A stretch of DNA of 64,000 bases, from NCBI GenBank assembly GCA_023269675.1, contig JAHFSX010000002.1, forward strand, positions 62,001 to 126,000. Direction: 5' to 3'. Source of the DNA: Verrucomicrobiota bacterium (GTDB lineage Bacteria; Verrucomicrobiota; Kiritimatiellia; RFP12; UBA1067). Shown in pieces: positions 34,983 through 44,099 of this stretch (its first letter is position 1; the number at the start of each line of letters is the position of its first letter). A program made the position numbers and the translations under genes. The notes beneath the pieces are model-generated. The model was not told the origin of the DNA. It did no database searches and saw only the letters and a program-made list of their open reading frames with translations.

Positions 34983-37721
34983 TTAGGGCGTCATCGTCAC
35001 ACGCACATTGTCAAGGTAACTGACACCATCGGCGGCCTCACTGCAGAAGAACCCGATCAGGCTCAAGGCCGCGAAGTCGGCACTCAAAGGCGCTTGGACT
35101 TCCTTTTTCGTCCCGTCATCGAGCGCCACTGATACGCGGCACTCTCGCCGGGCTCCCGACAGCACAAGGGCGATCTCAATCCGCAGCCAGCCGCCGGGTT
35201 TCACGGTGGCGAGCAGAAGGTCGCCCGTTTTAAGCGTGCCGTCGGCGGAGAGGGTCACGCCTGGCGCTGAGTTGAACGCCTTCGCAGGCTTGACTCGCCT
35301 GGACGTGTCTCTGAAACCGACATCGAAAAAGGCCGGAGCCTCCGCATTCTGCTTCACGTCGAAGGACAGCGTCACCGTGCCCTGGTCAAGATGCGCGGGC
35401 AACGCATAGGTCATGTACGGATAAAACGCTTTGGCGGCGGACTTCCTGTCGGTCGCGACAATCGCACGGCCGCCGCCCTTCCCGACGCCCTCCATGACCT
35501 GGAAGTTCGCTTCGGGCGTCCCTCCGCTGCACGCGAACCCGCGCGGCAGCAGGCCGACAGGGATATCCTCGCAGTCGCAGGCGAATCCGGAGAACGTTCT
35601 CGGCCGTGGAAGCGCCATGGCGTAAAAGGGCGGTTTGACCGTCTTCGCCGGAGCGGCAACATCTTTGAAAGCCGGCTCAAGTCCGGCGGCGGAGATGTCG
35701 AACGGCTCAAAACCGAGCGCGTACGCAGGCGATGACCTCTTCAGCCGGAAGTCGCCCTGCGCCGGGTCTTCAAATAGAGGATCGGCGTGGAGCGAACCCG
35801 CGTCCTGTCCGCCCGCCTGCCACTCCGTGAACGATCGGTTCATGAAATGAAAGGCCTGGCCCGCGAAGTTCCAATAGAGGTTCGAACTGCAATTAAAGAG
35901 CGAGTTGCTCCACGCCGCATCCGTCATGTTGCCTCCGTCGAAGTACATGAGGTTGCGCGTGAAAACGTTCGCTTTCGAATAGGGCTTTTTATAACTTCGG
36001 ATGTAGGGAGCCTCATTGCCATACACGGGGCCCAGGATGTTATTCCGGATCACGTTTTGCGCGCCGCCGTTCATGTTGAAACCGTGCGTCCCCACATGGT
36101 AGACGAAGTTCTTCTCCACCAGCATTTCCGAGGACCCTTCGTCCAGATACAGTCCAAGCTGCCAGTACTCTTTGGCGAAGGGGCTCTTCAGATTGTCGCG
36201 AACCACATTGCCGCGGATGACCGTGCCCGGCTGGCGGCCGAGCGTGTAGATGCTCGCCCCGTCGGCAATGAGCGTGAGCACGTGGCTGATGTGGTTATTC
36301 TCAATCCGGTTGCCGGCACAGGAGGTGGCGCCGTCGTTCCACGACCATCCGACAGCGATTCCCGAGTAAGGCAGATCCCAGATCCGGTTGTTACGGATCA
36401 CGGTGTCGCGCACGATACCGCACCAGACCGCATTGGCGGAATAGTACATGATGCCGCAGTCAAAGATCGCGCAGTTCTCGATACGGTTCCCGGTGGGCAC
36501 CTCGGGATACGGCGCGGTCGGCTTCATGCTGATGTCGCCCACCTTCACACCGCCGCCGCCCAGGTCGAAAAAGCGGCACCCGACCACCTTGTTTTCGTGA
36601 GCCCCCAGGCCGATGCCGATTCCGTAATTACCTGCCTGAGACACGGTGCAGCGCTGGAAAGCGCACCGCCTCGCTCCAGCGAGTTCGATGGCCGCGGGAA
36701 GGTCGGGGGCTCCCTGCGACCCCCCGTAGCCTTCCCGAGGGAGCGCCGACTCCGTAAACGAAAACCCGATCCCGACAAACTCGACATGCGAAACGCAGCG
36801 GCCGGCCTGATAATCGCCCGTGAGCTTCAGGAGTCGGGCCAGCCGGGGGATAACCACGCGCGTATCGGACAGCGACTCCCCGTCGCAAGGCAGATAGGTG
36901 AGCACGCCCGTCGGGCGGTCCAGATACCATTCGCCGGGCGCATTCAGTTCCTCCTTCACGTTCTCGACAAAATAGGGCTGAAGCCCGCCCTGATTCACTG
37001 CGAACGTCGGCAGGCCCGTGAAGGTGACAATCTCCTTTTCCGTATCCACCTTTTGGACGAAAAGCCGCGAGGAGCTCCAGACGTGCAGAACGACTACCTC
37101 CACATCGGCAAGATTCTCCCACTGCTTGAAATCGCCGGGAGCGAAATAAAAATCTTTTTGGGCGGCGCGATGGGCCATGGCCCCGGGGCGCTTGGGCGAA
37201 TAAGTCAGGCCGTCCACGCGACGCATGCCGATGTGCGGACGATAGCGGCGCTCATACGGCTGGCCGTTGACAGAAACAAACAGCTGGCGGAAGGCACGCT
37301 CCCCTGCTTTGACTTCGGGAAGCTCAACGGTCCACCGCCGGACGCCGTCCACCTGGGTTTCGCGGAAGCCGTCGACCGCGCGGCCGCCACTGATGACCGC
37401 CTGCTCGCCGGGCGTTGACCGCCAGACCACCGGCGCGTCCGCAGTGCCGGAATCTTCAGGCGTGAACGTGAGCGTCTCGGACAGCGCGTAGGTTCCGCCG
37501 CGCAGCTGAACAGTGAACGGGCCCGCGTCGCCCGTTTGTTTAGCCGCGCGGATCGCGTCGCGCGCTTTCCCCGGCGTGGCGAATGGCTGCTCCCGCGTAC
37601 CCGGGCTCGCGTCGCTGCCGCCGGGTGCCACGAAAAAATCGGTGGCGTGCGAACGCATGACGAGCGCCAGCACGCCCACGGCGGCCCAGGTGAAGATTGA
37701 ATGCGTCATGTGATTTTTCAT
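34983..37721 (-). CDS. Secreted right-handed beta-helix protein, glycosidase- or lyase-like
   Basis: A 912-residue exported protein with a signal peptide (FTWAAVGVLALVMRSHA). The mature start DFFVAPGGSDASPGTREQPF is the family signature of pectate-lyase-like beta-helix enzymes. Helix coils with Asn ladders run through about residues 300-620 (NRIENCAIFDCGIMYYSA, VIRNNRIWDLPYSGIAVGWS, NVIRNNILGPVYGNEAPY). The C-terminal about 200 residues form a separate jelly-roll-like module (GTVTLSFDVKQNAEAPAF, ALDDGTKKEVQAPLSADF, SYLDNVRVTMTP). Such proteins cleave plant or algal polysaccharides, but catalytic residues could not be assigned, so the substrate is open. It is monocistronic. Confidence 0.85.
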   Translation of the reverse strand: MKNHMTHSIFTWAAVGVLALVMRSHATDFFVAPGGSDASPGTREQPFATPGKARDAIRAAKQTGDAGPFTVQLRGGTYALSETLTFTPEDSGTADAPVVWRSTPGEQAVISGGRAVDGFRETQVDGVRRWTVELPEVKAGERAFRQLFVSVNGQPYERRYRPHIGMRRVDGLTYSPKRPGAMAHRAAQKDFYFAPGDFKQWENLADVEVVVLHVWSSSRLFVQKVDTEKEIVTFTGLPTFAVNQGGLQPYFVENVKEELNAPGEWYLDRPTGVLTYLPCDGESLSDTRVVIPRLARLLKLTGDYQAGRCVSHVEFVGIGFSFTESALPREGYGGSQGAPDLPAAIELAGARRCAFQRCTVSQAGNYGIGIGLGAHENKVVGCRFFDLGGGGVKVGDISMKPTAPYPEVPTGNRIENCAIFDCGIMYYSANAVWCGIVRDTVIRNNRIWDLPYSGIAVGWSWNDGATSCAGNRIENNHISHVLTLIADGASIYTLGRQPGTVIRGNVVRDNLKSPFAKEYWQLGLYLDEGSSEMLVEKNFVYHVGTHGFNMNGGAQNVIRNNILGPVYGNEAPYIRSYKKPYSKANVFTRNLMYFDGGNMTDAAWSNSLFNCSSNLYWNFAGQAFHFMNRSFTEWQAGGQDAGSLHADPLFEDPAQGDFRLKRSSPAYALGFEPFDISAAGLEPAFKDVAAPAKTVKPPFYAMALPRPRTFSGFACDCEDIPVGLLPRGFACSGGTPEANFQVMEGVGKGGGRAIVATDRKSAAKAFYPYMTYALPAHLDQGTVTLSFDVKQNAEAPAFFDVGFRDTSRRVKPAKAFNSAPGVTLSADGTLKTGDLLLATVKPGGWLRIEIALVLSGARRECRVSVALDDGTKKEVQAPLSADFAALSLIGFFCSEAADGVSYLDNVRVTMTP

Positions 37722-38151
37722 CAGGCGTCTTTCCCTTTCGGAGCGTGTGAGCCTTCGCTGTCGTTGATACGGAAGCGTTTCGCTGCGCCCCGCCGGCTTG
37801 TAAACATGAACCGCCCTTTTTCACGCGGATCTCCCCCCATCTCCGCAATTCCGCCACTGCCATCCGAATTCTGCCCACGTACCTCCGCCCTCGGAAGGGG
37901 TATCGGGGCGACGACTCAACATTCGATGTTCGCGCTACACGCCGCAGCAATGAAAACAACCGGTCGCATTTAGGCCAAGACAAATCACGTGACAACCTAA
38001 TGATGGACATGATGACGATGCCGCTGACCCGCGGTCTCCCCGCCGAAGGCCACAGCCGCCAAGAAGCCCCCCGCCCTTAGCGCCTCCGCGCGAGACTCTC
38101 CCCTGCGCCCGGTTCGCGCGATTCGCGGTTGCGCTTGTTGCTGGCCAGCCT
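37722..38151. other. Intergenic region, no gene recognised
   Basis: It contains the upstream region of the beta-helix gene and the 3' flank of the XRE regulator. No additional frame with protein character was found. Confidence 0.4.
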
Positions 38152-38577
38152 CTACTCGCCCGCCAGCGCCTGCTTCGCCGCCTGCTTGCCCATGCCGCGT
38201 ACCCCGGCGAAGGCCGCCAGCGTCCGGGCCCGCAGCGTGATACGGCCTGCGGCGCCCTCCCACTTCGAAATGGTCAGAGCGGACACCCCGACCAGCTTCG
38301 CGAACTCCGCCTGCGTCAGCCCCAGCCGGGCCCTGACCTTGCGCACCATCGGCCCCGTGGGCCGAATGCCCGGCGCCTGGCCCTCCCCGGCTTCCGGTGC
38401 ATCCTCATCCGCGGCGCGCTGCGGCGCATCCTTCTGCAGGGAACGCACAAGCCGCTTCAGTTCGGACACCTGACGTTTAAGCTCCGCCACGTCGGAGCGC
38501 AGGGCGGCCACAGGTTTACGCGTGACTCTCAGCGCGCCCTTGGCGATCGCGGCTCCGATTACGGTATTCAGATTCAT
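38152..38577 (-). CDS. XRE-type helix-turn-helix protein with coiled coil, copy A
   Basis: A 141-residue protein starting MNLNTVIGAAIAKGALRVTR. A coiled coil follows (DVAELKRQVSELKRLVRSLQ, about residues 28-48), then a linker rich in Ala, Pro and acidic residues. A C-terminal XRE domain has VRARLGLTQAEFAKLVGVSA then LTISKWEGAAGRITLRART. The arrangement implies an oligomeric DNA-binding regulator. The start at 38577 has AAAGGAC upstream. An almost identical copy is at 45527 on the other strand. Target genes are unknown. Confidence 0.82.
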   Translation of the reverse strand: MNLNTVIGAAIAKGALRVTRKPVAALRSDVAELKRQVSELKRLVRSLQKDAPQRAADEDAPEAGEGQAPGIRPTGPMVRKVRARLGLTQAEFAKLVGVSALTISKWEGAAGRITLRARTLAAFAGVRGMGKQAAKQALAGE

Positions 38578-38789
38578 ATCTTTGTCCTTTCGGTTTTGAA
38601 AGCGCCGGCCCCTCTGACCGACACACAAGTGAGGCGCTGAATGTACGCAACACTTCAGCCAATGTCAAGTTGACGGCCTTCGCAATCGCATCTCCCCGTC
38701 CGGAGTTCAATGTTGTTTTCCATGGAACTCATCGCTATAATTACACCCGCTTGAGGGTATATAAATGCCTGAAGAAACGAGCCTTATTT

Positions 38790-39185
38790 ATGGCTAAAAT
38801 CCTGATAGCCGAAGACGACCCGGGCATTCAGACCATGATCCGGATTCTTCTGAAAAGAGACGGCCACGAGGCCGTTTCCGCTGAGGACGGGCTTAAGGCG
38901 CTCGAATTAATCAAGCGTGACGCTTTTGATTTGGTCCTTACCGACTTGCGCATGCCGCACGTAGATGGCATGTATTTGCTGCGGGCCGTCAAGGAACGCG
39001 AACCTTCCATGCCGGTAATAGTGCTCACGGCTTATGCCACAAGGGAAACAGCCATCGAAGCGCTCAAGTTCGGCGCGTTCGACTATATCGCCAAGCCGTT
39101 CACCATCAGCGAGCTGATGACCACCGTCGAACGCGCGCTGAACTCCGGCAGAGATAAAACTCGGGGTGCGGACATGCACTCCTGA
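38790..39185 (+). CDS. Orphan response regulator, receiver domain only
   Basis: A 131-residue CheY-like receiver: acidic pocket ILIAEDDPG, phospho-acceptor Asp in LVLTDLRMPHVDG, Thr in VIVLTAYATRE and Lys in DYIAKPFTIS. A short tail (NSGRDKTRGADMHS) has no output domain. No histidine kinase lies nearby. ATG 38790 marks the family start; upstream residues are not receiver-like. A second regulator (NarL type) follows about 280 bp downstream on the same strand. It probably works through protein-protein contact or a distant kinase. Confidence 0.88.
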   Translation: MAKILIAEDDPGIQTMIRILLKRDGHEAVSAEDGLKALELIKRDAFDLVLTDLRMPHVDGMYLLRAVKEREPSMPVIVLTAYATRETAIEALKFGAFDYIAKPFTISELMTTVERALNSGRDKTRGADMHS

Positions 39186-39465
39186 AACAACCCCGCGACC
39201 AAAGCGCGGCTTGACCCAAGGGCTGATGAGACTCCTGATGCACCCCAGCCGCGTGAACCCTCCCCCTTTCGCCGGAGCGGCACCATCCACGCTTGACCTC
39301 GCGGTCGCCTTGTCCGACATCGGGTTATACCTAATATCAATTATCTCCCCGATCGCCTATACATAGAACCGGACAAGGGTGAAACAACGGAAACAACGTG
39401 TCGAGCGGCGCTTGCTGCCGGAAAAAGCTGCCGTTTCGGTTTTGCCTGAAGGAGCGTACCTGCAC

Positions 39466-40152
39466 ATGAACACCGCCAAGCGCATCTTCGTGCTGCTGGC
39501 CGATGACCACCTGATCGTTCTCGAAGGCCTGAAGCTGCTGTTGAAAGCCGAGAGCGACCTTGAGGTGGTCGGCGAAGCGGCCAACGGCCATCAGGCCGTG
39601 GCTTTGACTCGGAAACTGCGGCCCGATGTGGTCATCATGGATATCGCGATGCCGCAGTTGAACGGCTTGGAGGCTGCGCGGCAGATCCGCAAGGCCGTTC
39701 CCGACACGAAGGTGATCATCCTTTCCGCCCACAGCGATGACTTGTACGTCGAACAAGCGACGAATTTGGGGGCGGCGGGATACCTTATCAAACAAACAGC
39801 TTCCCGCTTTCTGTCCGAGGCGATACGGAAAGTCCATAGGGGGGAAACCTATTTCAGCCCCGCCCTCTCAAAGCGCTTCAAGTTACTTCAGCAGGAGCCG
39901 TTCGATCAAAAGAACCTGACCCAAGTGAAGGCAGCCCGCCTGTCTTCGCGCCAGCTGGAAGTGCTCCAGCTGATTGCCGAGAGTATAGCCAACAAGCAGA
40001 TAGCGGAGTCGCTCGACATCAGCGTCAAGACCGTCGAGAAGCATCGCGATCACCTTATGCAAAAACTGGACATCCACGACATCGCAGGCCTCACCCGTTA
40101 CGCGGTTTCAACGGGCCTCATCGGAAACCGTGTCCCCTTGACCCTCACCTAA
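39466..40152 (+). CDS. NarL/LuxR-family response regulator
   Basis: A 228-residue two-domain regulator. The receiver has FVLLADDHLIVLEG, the phospho-Asp in VVIMDIAMPQLNG, Ser in VIILSAHSDD and Lys in GYLIKQTA. The C-terminal LuxR helix-turn-helix runs LSSRQLEVLQLIAESIANKQ and SLDISVKTVEKHRDHLMQKL. It should bind DNA as a dimer when phosphorylated. AAGGAG lies 11 bp before ATG 39466; an in-frame ATG at 39379 is less supported. No kinase gene is adjacent. An entericidin-like gene follows. Confidence 0.9.
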   Translation: MNTAKRIFVLLADDHLIVLEGLKLLLKAESDLEVVGEAANGHQAVALTRKLRPDVVIMDIAMPQLNGLEAARQIRKAVPDTKVIILSAHSDDLYVEQATNLGAAGYLIKQTASRFLSEAIRKVHRGETYFSPALSKRFKLLQQEPFDQKNLTQVKAARLSSRQLEVLQLIAESIANKQIAESLDISVKTVEKHRDHLMQKLDIHDIAGLTRYAVSTGLIGNRVPLTLT

Positions 40153-40327
40153 CCGTGCCTGGCCTCCGGCCACTCGCTCCCTTCCCGCGGCCGCCCCGCC
40201 TCAGCAAGGCCAGAAACGCCGAAAGACATCGCCAGCCGTGCCATCATGGGTAGGGTTAGACCCCATCGCACAATTCCGTTTTTCGGACTATTCTTTACCA
40301 CGGTTGATTACAAAGGAGACCTTTATT

Positions 40328-40456
40328 ATGAAAACACTGTTCATGGTTATGGCGCTGTTGTTCACGCTGATGTCCGTTACCTCATGCAATATGCTCAGAG
40401 GTGCAGGCGAAGACATAGAGGACGCCGGCAGCGCGATTAAAGACGCCGCCAACTAG
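40328..40456 (+). CDS. Entericidin-like small lipoprotein
   Basis: A 42-residue peptide with a lipoprotein signal (MALLFTLMSVTSC) and the entericidin motif CNMLRGAGEDIEDAGSAIKD. AAAGGAG is 7 bp upstream. Entericidins are short cell-envelope lipoproteins linked to stress and, in enterobacteria, to a toxin/antidote pair. Only one such gene is present here. The start at 40328 excludes an upstream in-frame extension that lacks signal character. Confidence 0.82.
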   Translation: MKTLFMVMALLFTLMSVTSCNMLRGAGEDIEDAGSAIKDAAN

Positions 40457-41220
40457 ACTCAGCAGGCCTCAGGTGTCCGTGCCGCAATCGGCTTGAGTCC
40501 CTGAAGTCCTCCATTCAATTCGGCCCATCGGCCCAGCTGACAGAATCATCCGTCCCCGACGGTCAGAGTCAGACCGCTTCTATTTCCTTCACTCAGACCG
40601 GGAGCAAGTGTATGACCGCTTCGCCCCGTCGATCTCGGTGATGAACGGCACCCATTCCGACAGTGTCTCTTTCCAAGTCGGAAGTTCGGCCACGCTCCTC
40701 ACGGGAACGGATTTCCGAGAAAACATCATGGTCCTGTCCTCCGACACCTTTAATGCAGGTGCCCCTGTAAACGGACGTGGCGCCAGGTTTGGATGGGGGT
40801 GACGCGCCACCGGCATTGAATTTTTGTCACATCCCCCGCAGCCGTGATCCTCCGCCTTCTTCCCGCACGCACCAAACACTCGCCGCTTGATTCCTGACCC
40901 TGAAGTTCATACATGCGCCCGCTTAGTTGTCAGCTTCCGCGATGAGTTCCTCCTTCCTGTCGCGAAACCGAGGCAGGGTTCTATCTGGAAGACGATGGCG
41001 TGAGAGTTGGAACGGCCGGTGCTGTGCGCACACGGCGTCGCGGCCATTTGGGATAAGCATTTATTAAGATTAACATGCATCAACGCTTGACGGACAGCGC
41101 GGGACTTGTCAAATTCTACCTGAACATAGGCGCGAATCATGGACGGGCACACTGTCCGAATTTTGCGATTGTCCGCCCATCTAGCGTTACGCGCCGTCCT
41201 TTTCCACTGCCGTTTGAACA
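40457..41220. other. Intergenic region, no gene recognised
   Basis: Several short frames cross it, the longest on the minus strand at 40589-40879 with Cys- and His-containing ends, but none has a credible start site or family resemblance. Base composition becomes less GC-rich towards its right end. Confidence 0.4.
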
Positions 41221-42075
41221 ATGAAGATGAAGAGAGAGCATACAATTCGGATTGCGGGGGGGCTCTTATGTAGCCTGTCACTAGTCGCGCTGTCAGGGGA
41301 ATACCGAGTTGGACCGATTGCCTTCACGAATGAAAATCCCTTCGACTATCCGCAGTTCTCTCCCGCCACGGGATATCTTCATGCAATCACGTTCGAGGTG
41401 ACAAACTGCGTACGCAGCCTCGACATCATCTGCGACAATGATTCCACCAACGGGGTCAGTCTGAGCACATCTTTCTCCGAGCCACTTCATCTTGTTCAAT
41501 ACCCAAAGTTCTGGCCCGGCGGGTCCTATGGGATCATAGCCAGCATTCACACCAACCTTGCCGGCGTGTTTCCGGGGACGGACGACGGGGACAGATTCTC
41601 CCCGTCGACACACGATGGTGGCAGCGATGAGTTGATCTATTCCTGTTCATTCTCAAACCCCGCTGGTCACTTAATCAAGACTGACGCACAAGTCTTGTCA
41701 GGACACACCGGATATCAAAGTAATTCCGCGTCTGTACTCACCCCCCTCTTCGGCTATGCTCTTAGCGGTCCAGACGATTTTGAGTTGTTCCGTGCGAACA
41801 AGACGCTCGTCGGTCAGTTCTATATTTACTATCAGTACGAGACGACACCGCTCAGGCCCGAGATCGCTGGCGTGTCTCTTTCCAATTCGGAGATTCGGGT
41901 CGAGATTCAGAACATCAGTCTTGGCAGTTCCAACACGCTTCAGCGGTCTTTTGACCTCCTCTCACCTGACTGGACTGATGCGGGTGTCTTTCTCGGCAAC
42001 GGCTGGAAGACAAACTGGAACGAAACCATCAGGAGTGGATGGACATCGCTGTTCTACCGAGTACTCAGCAAATAA
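41221..42075 (+). CDS. Secreted protein of unknown function
   Basis: A 284-residue exported protein with a signal peptide (RIAGGLLCSLSLVALSG). A beta-rich body follows (GYLHAITFEVTNCVRSLDII, GQFYIYYQYETTPL). The C-terminal stretch LQRSFDLLSPDWTDAGVFLG and LFYRVLSK resembles the terminal module seen in many secreted PVC proteins, also present in the next gene (YRIISK end). No catalytic motif is visible. The coding sequence is visibly less GC-rich than its neighbours at 25-38 kb. A hairpin with a T-run follows about 75 bp after the stop. Confidence 0.7.
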   Translation: MKMKREHTIRIAGGLLCSLSLVALSGEYRVGPIAFTNENPFDYPQFSPATGYLHAITFEVTNCVRSLDIICDNDSTNGVSLSTSFSEPLHLVQYPKFWPGGSYGIIASIHTNLAGVFPGTDDGDRFSPSTHDGGSDELIYSCSFSNPAGHLIKTDAQVLSGHTGYQSNSASVLTPLFGYALSGPDDFELFRANKTLVGQFYIYYQYETTPLRPEIAGVSLSNSEIRVEIQNISLGSSNTLQRSFDLLSPDWTDAGVFLGNGWKTNWNETIRSGWTSLFYRVLSK

Positions 42076-42149
42076 TGTTTCCAACGCGCGGTCGCAGGGT
42101 GTGCCTCGCGAACTCGGCAACCCTGAACGGCAACGTTCGAGAAAAAACA

Positions 42150-42179
42150 CAACCCGCGAAACGAGGTGCCGGGTTTTTA
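42150..42179 (+). terminator. Intrinsic terminator between two secreted-protein genes
   Basis: AACCCG pairs with CGGGTT around a 13-nt loop, followed by TTTAG. It ends the transcript of the gene at 41221 shortly before the ribosome site of the next gene. Confidence 0.6.
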
Positions 42180-42199
42180 GCTGACGATCATAAGGAGAA

Positions 42200-43777
42200 A
42201 TGCAAATGGGCAAAATCACAAGAGTCACACTTGTAATCGGGTTAGTCAATCTACTATGCATGTCTGCCTATTCAGAACTGTCCGAGGTTGACTTGTTCCA
42301 AGAAGGCGATGCGTTGCTGACGCGTGATAGTGCGACAAATCTTGAGTGGTTAGATGTGACGTATGTCAAAGGCGGCAGCAGAATTTCGGCTGAAATCTTC
42401 CTTTCAGGAGAGGGAGGCGCGCTTGGCTTCAGATATGCGAAGCAGTCGGAAATCGCGACGCTATGTAATAGCGCGGGGATCCCCCACGCAAGCACCGAGG
42501 TTATGTGGTGGACGACAAATTTTGCCGGAATCCAACGGTTGCAGAGTCTCCTGGGTGTTATATCCAGCACGGGCATCGGAAGCCCACTTAGCGGCGGCCC
42601 ATACGGACCGTTGACAATTGGAATTGCTGACTACGACATCACGCCTGCCGAGCCCCTCTACAGTCCTTTGGTTTCTCTTGAGATCTGGACCGCTCAGCAT
42701 GCGGGTCGAGCCACGCTCTATGATGGGAATCTGAAAAACACTGATGGCAGGAACATTGGTGTCAACAACCTCGGACATTACTTGGTGCGGGAAAGACCAT
42801 CGGCACCGCCTCCCGTAGTGATCAGAACGCCATCGGGAATACCAACAACCGATATAATCACCCATGGCACCGATTCGATCAGCATCAGCTTTGTAAGCAT
42901 CGGGCTTAAAGGAAATGCCGCGGGATATTTTAACCAGGGGGCCGTCGACCATAATTTCCGTATCGGAAGGAACGAAGTGACGGCCGATCAGTGGGCGTTT
43001 GTGCTTAACGCGGACCCCCGGGCCGGCAGTTTCGGCCCCAACACATATACAGGATCAGTGCCTGCAGATACGAGCTGGTACGAAGCGGCCAAGTTCTGTA
43101 ACTGGTTAACAACCGGAGACGTTTACAAAGGGGTCTATTCATTTGACACTAACGGTACTTTCACCGGCATGGACCGCAGCTCAGCACTTAGAGATCATGC
43201 CGTTGTTTACGCGCTTCCTACGGTAGATGAATGGTATAAAGCCGCTTATTTCAAAGCGGATGGAAGCGGATATACGCTCTATGCATCGGGAAACTCTGTT
43301 CCTTTGAAAGGGGCTGGAGGCGAGAACTATTTGTACGGAGCCGGCGGATACCCCTGGGAGGTGGGCGCAGGAATACGGGAGAACAATGGAACATACGATA
43401 TGAACGGGAATTATCAGGAATGGCTAGAAGACAATTTCCGATTCTGCGGCGGGGAATTCAGAGGGGATGATGGTTCGATGAGCTCCACAACTCTCGCTGG
43501 ATACACATATCCGCAAAGAGATGGGAGTTTCACCGGATTCCGTGTTGTCGCAATTAGCACCCCTCGTCCTCTGATCCAGTACCGTGGTATGACAGGTCAA
43601 ATGCAATTAGAGTGGAATACCTCCTCGGGACTGATTTATCAAGTTCAGTGTTCGACGAACCTGTTATCAACGAATTGGTTTAACTTAAACGAGATCACGG
43701 CTGCCGGAACCAATTCCTTGCTTGTCGACCCGATAAACGATGTCCACGAAAAATTTTACAGAATCATCAGTAAGTAA
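42200..43777 (+). CDS. Secreted SUMF1/FGE-like protein, second in window
   Basis: A 525-residue exported protein with a signal peptide (TLVIGLVNLLCMSAYSE). The N-terminal domain has LLTRDSATNLEWLDVTYVKG, a motif common in secreted PEP-CTERM-type proteins. An FGE-like domain lies at about 245-455 (FRIGRNEVTADQWAFVLN, SWYEAAKFCNWLT, LPTVDEWYKAAYF, NGNYQEWLEDN, CGGEFRGDD, FTGFRVVA). A terminal module (YQVQCSTNLLSTNWFNLNEI) follows. The catalytic cysteine pair of true FGE is not obvious. AAGGAG precedes ATG 42200. It lacks the cadherin repeats of the homolog at 11525. Confidence 0.83.
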   Translation: MQMGKITRVTLVIGLVNLLCMSAYSELSEVDLFQEGDALLTRDSATNLEWLDVTYVKGGSRISAEIFLSGEGGALGFRYAKQSEIATLCNSAGIPHASTEVMWWTTNFAGIQRLQSLLGVISSTGIGSPLSGGPYGPLTIGIADYDITPAEPLYSPLVSLEIWTAQHAGRATLYDGNLKNTDGRNIGVNNLGHYLVRERPSAPPPVVIRTPSGIPTTDIITHGTDSISISFVSIGLKGNAAGYFNQGAVDHNFRIGRNEVTADQWAFVLNADPRAGSFGPNTYTGSVPADTSWYEAAKFCNWLTTGDVYKGVYSFDTNGTFTGMDRSSALRDHAVVYALPTVDEWYKAAYFKADGSGYTLYASGNSVPLKGAGGENYLYGAGGYPWEVGAGIRENNGTYDMNGNYQEWLEDNFRFCGGEFRGDDGSMSSTTLAGYTYPQRDGSFTGFRVVAISTPRPLIQYRGMTGQMQLEWNTSSGLIYQVQCSTNLLSTNWFNLNEITAAGTNSLLVDPINDVHEKFYRIISK

Positions 43778-44099
43778 GCGGGTTCTTAAACCACCCGTCG
43801 GGATAGGGACGCCCCTTGCCGAGCGCCCCTCCCGTCCCCCTACCCCCTGAATTTGGCCCCCCCTTCCCCGCAAGGTAAGTTACCACAAGGTCTGCCACGT
43901 GAGGCAACCGGTGGCGTTTCTCGAGTTGCCACGCACCGTGCGGCAGCCGTCGCGTGGCCGCCTTGCGGACTCGACTTTTGGCATGAGCGCTATTAAATTG
44001 AACACATCGTGGGTTTGGGGTTGTTTCCGGATTCATATTTCGGAGATGAACTGCATCCCCTGGGTTCGTATGCTAAACGTGTCACTTCGAGGGGGGCTT
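43778..44099. other. Intergenic region with a C-rich repeat element
   Basis: A run at about 43833-43875 (CCCCTACCCCCTGAATTTGG, then a C-run and TTCCCCGCA) resembles one at about 60440-60480. Inverted runs around GTGAGGCAACC and GTGCGGCAGCC follow. No gene was recognised. Confidence 0.5.

Noticed and set aside
35787..37418. 543-codon plus-strand frame
   Set aside because: It is antisense to the beta-helix gene, which has a signal peptide and family motifs.
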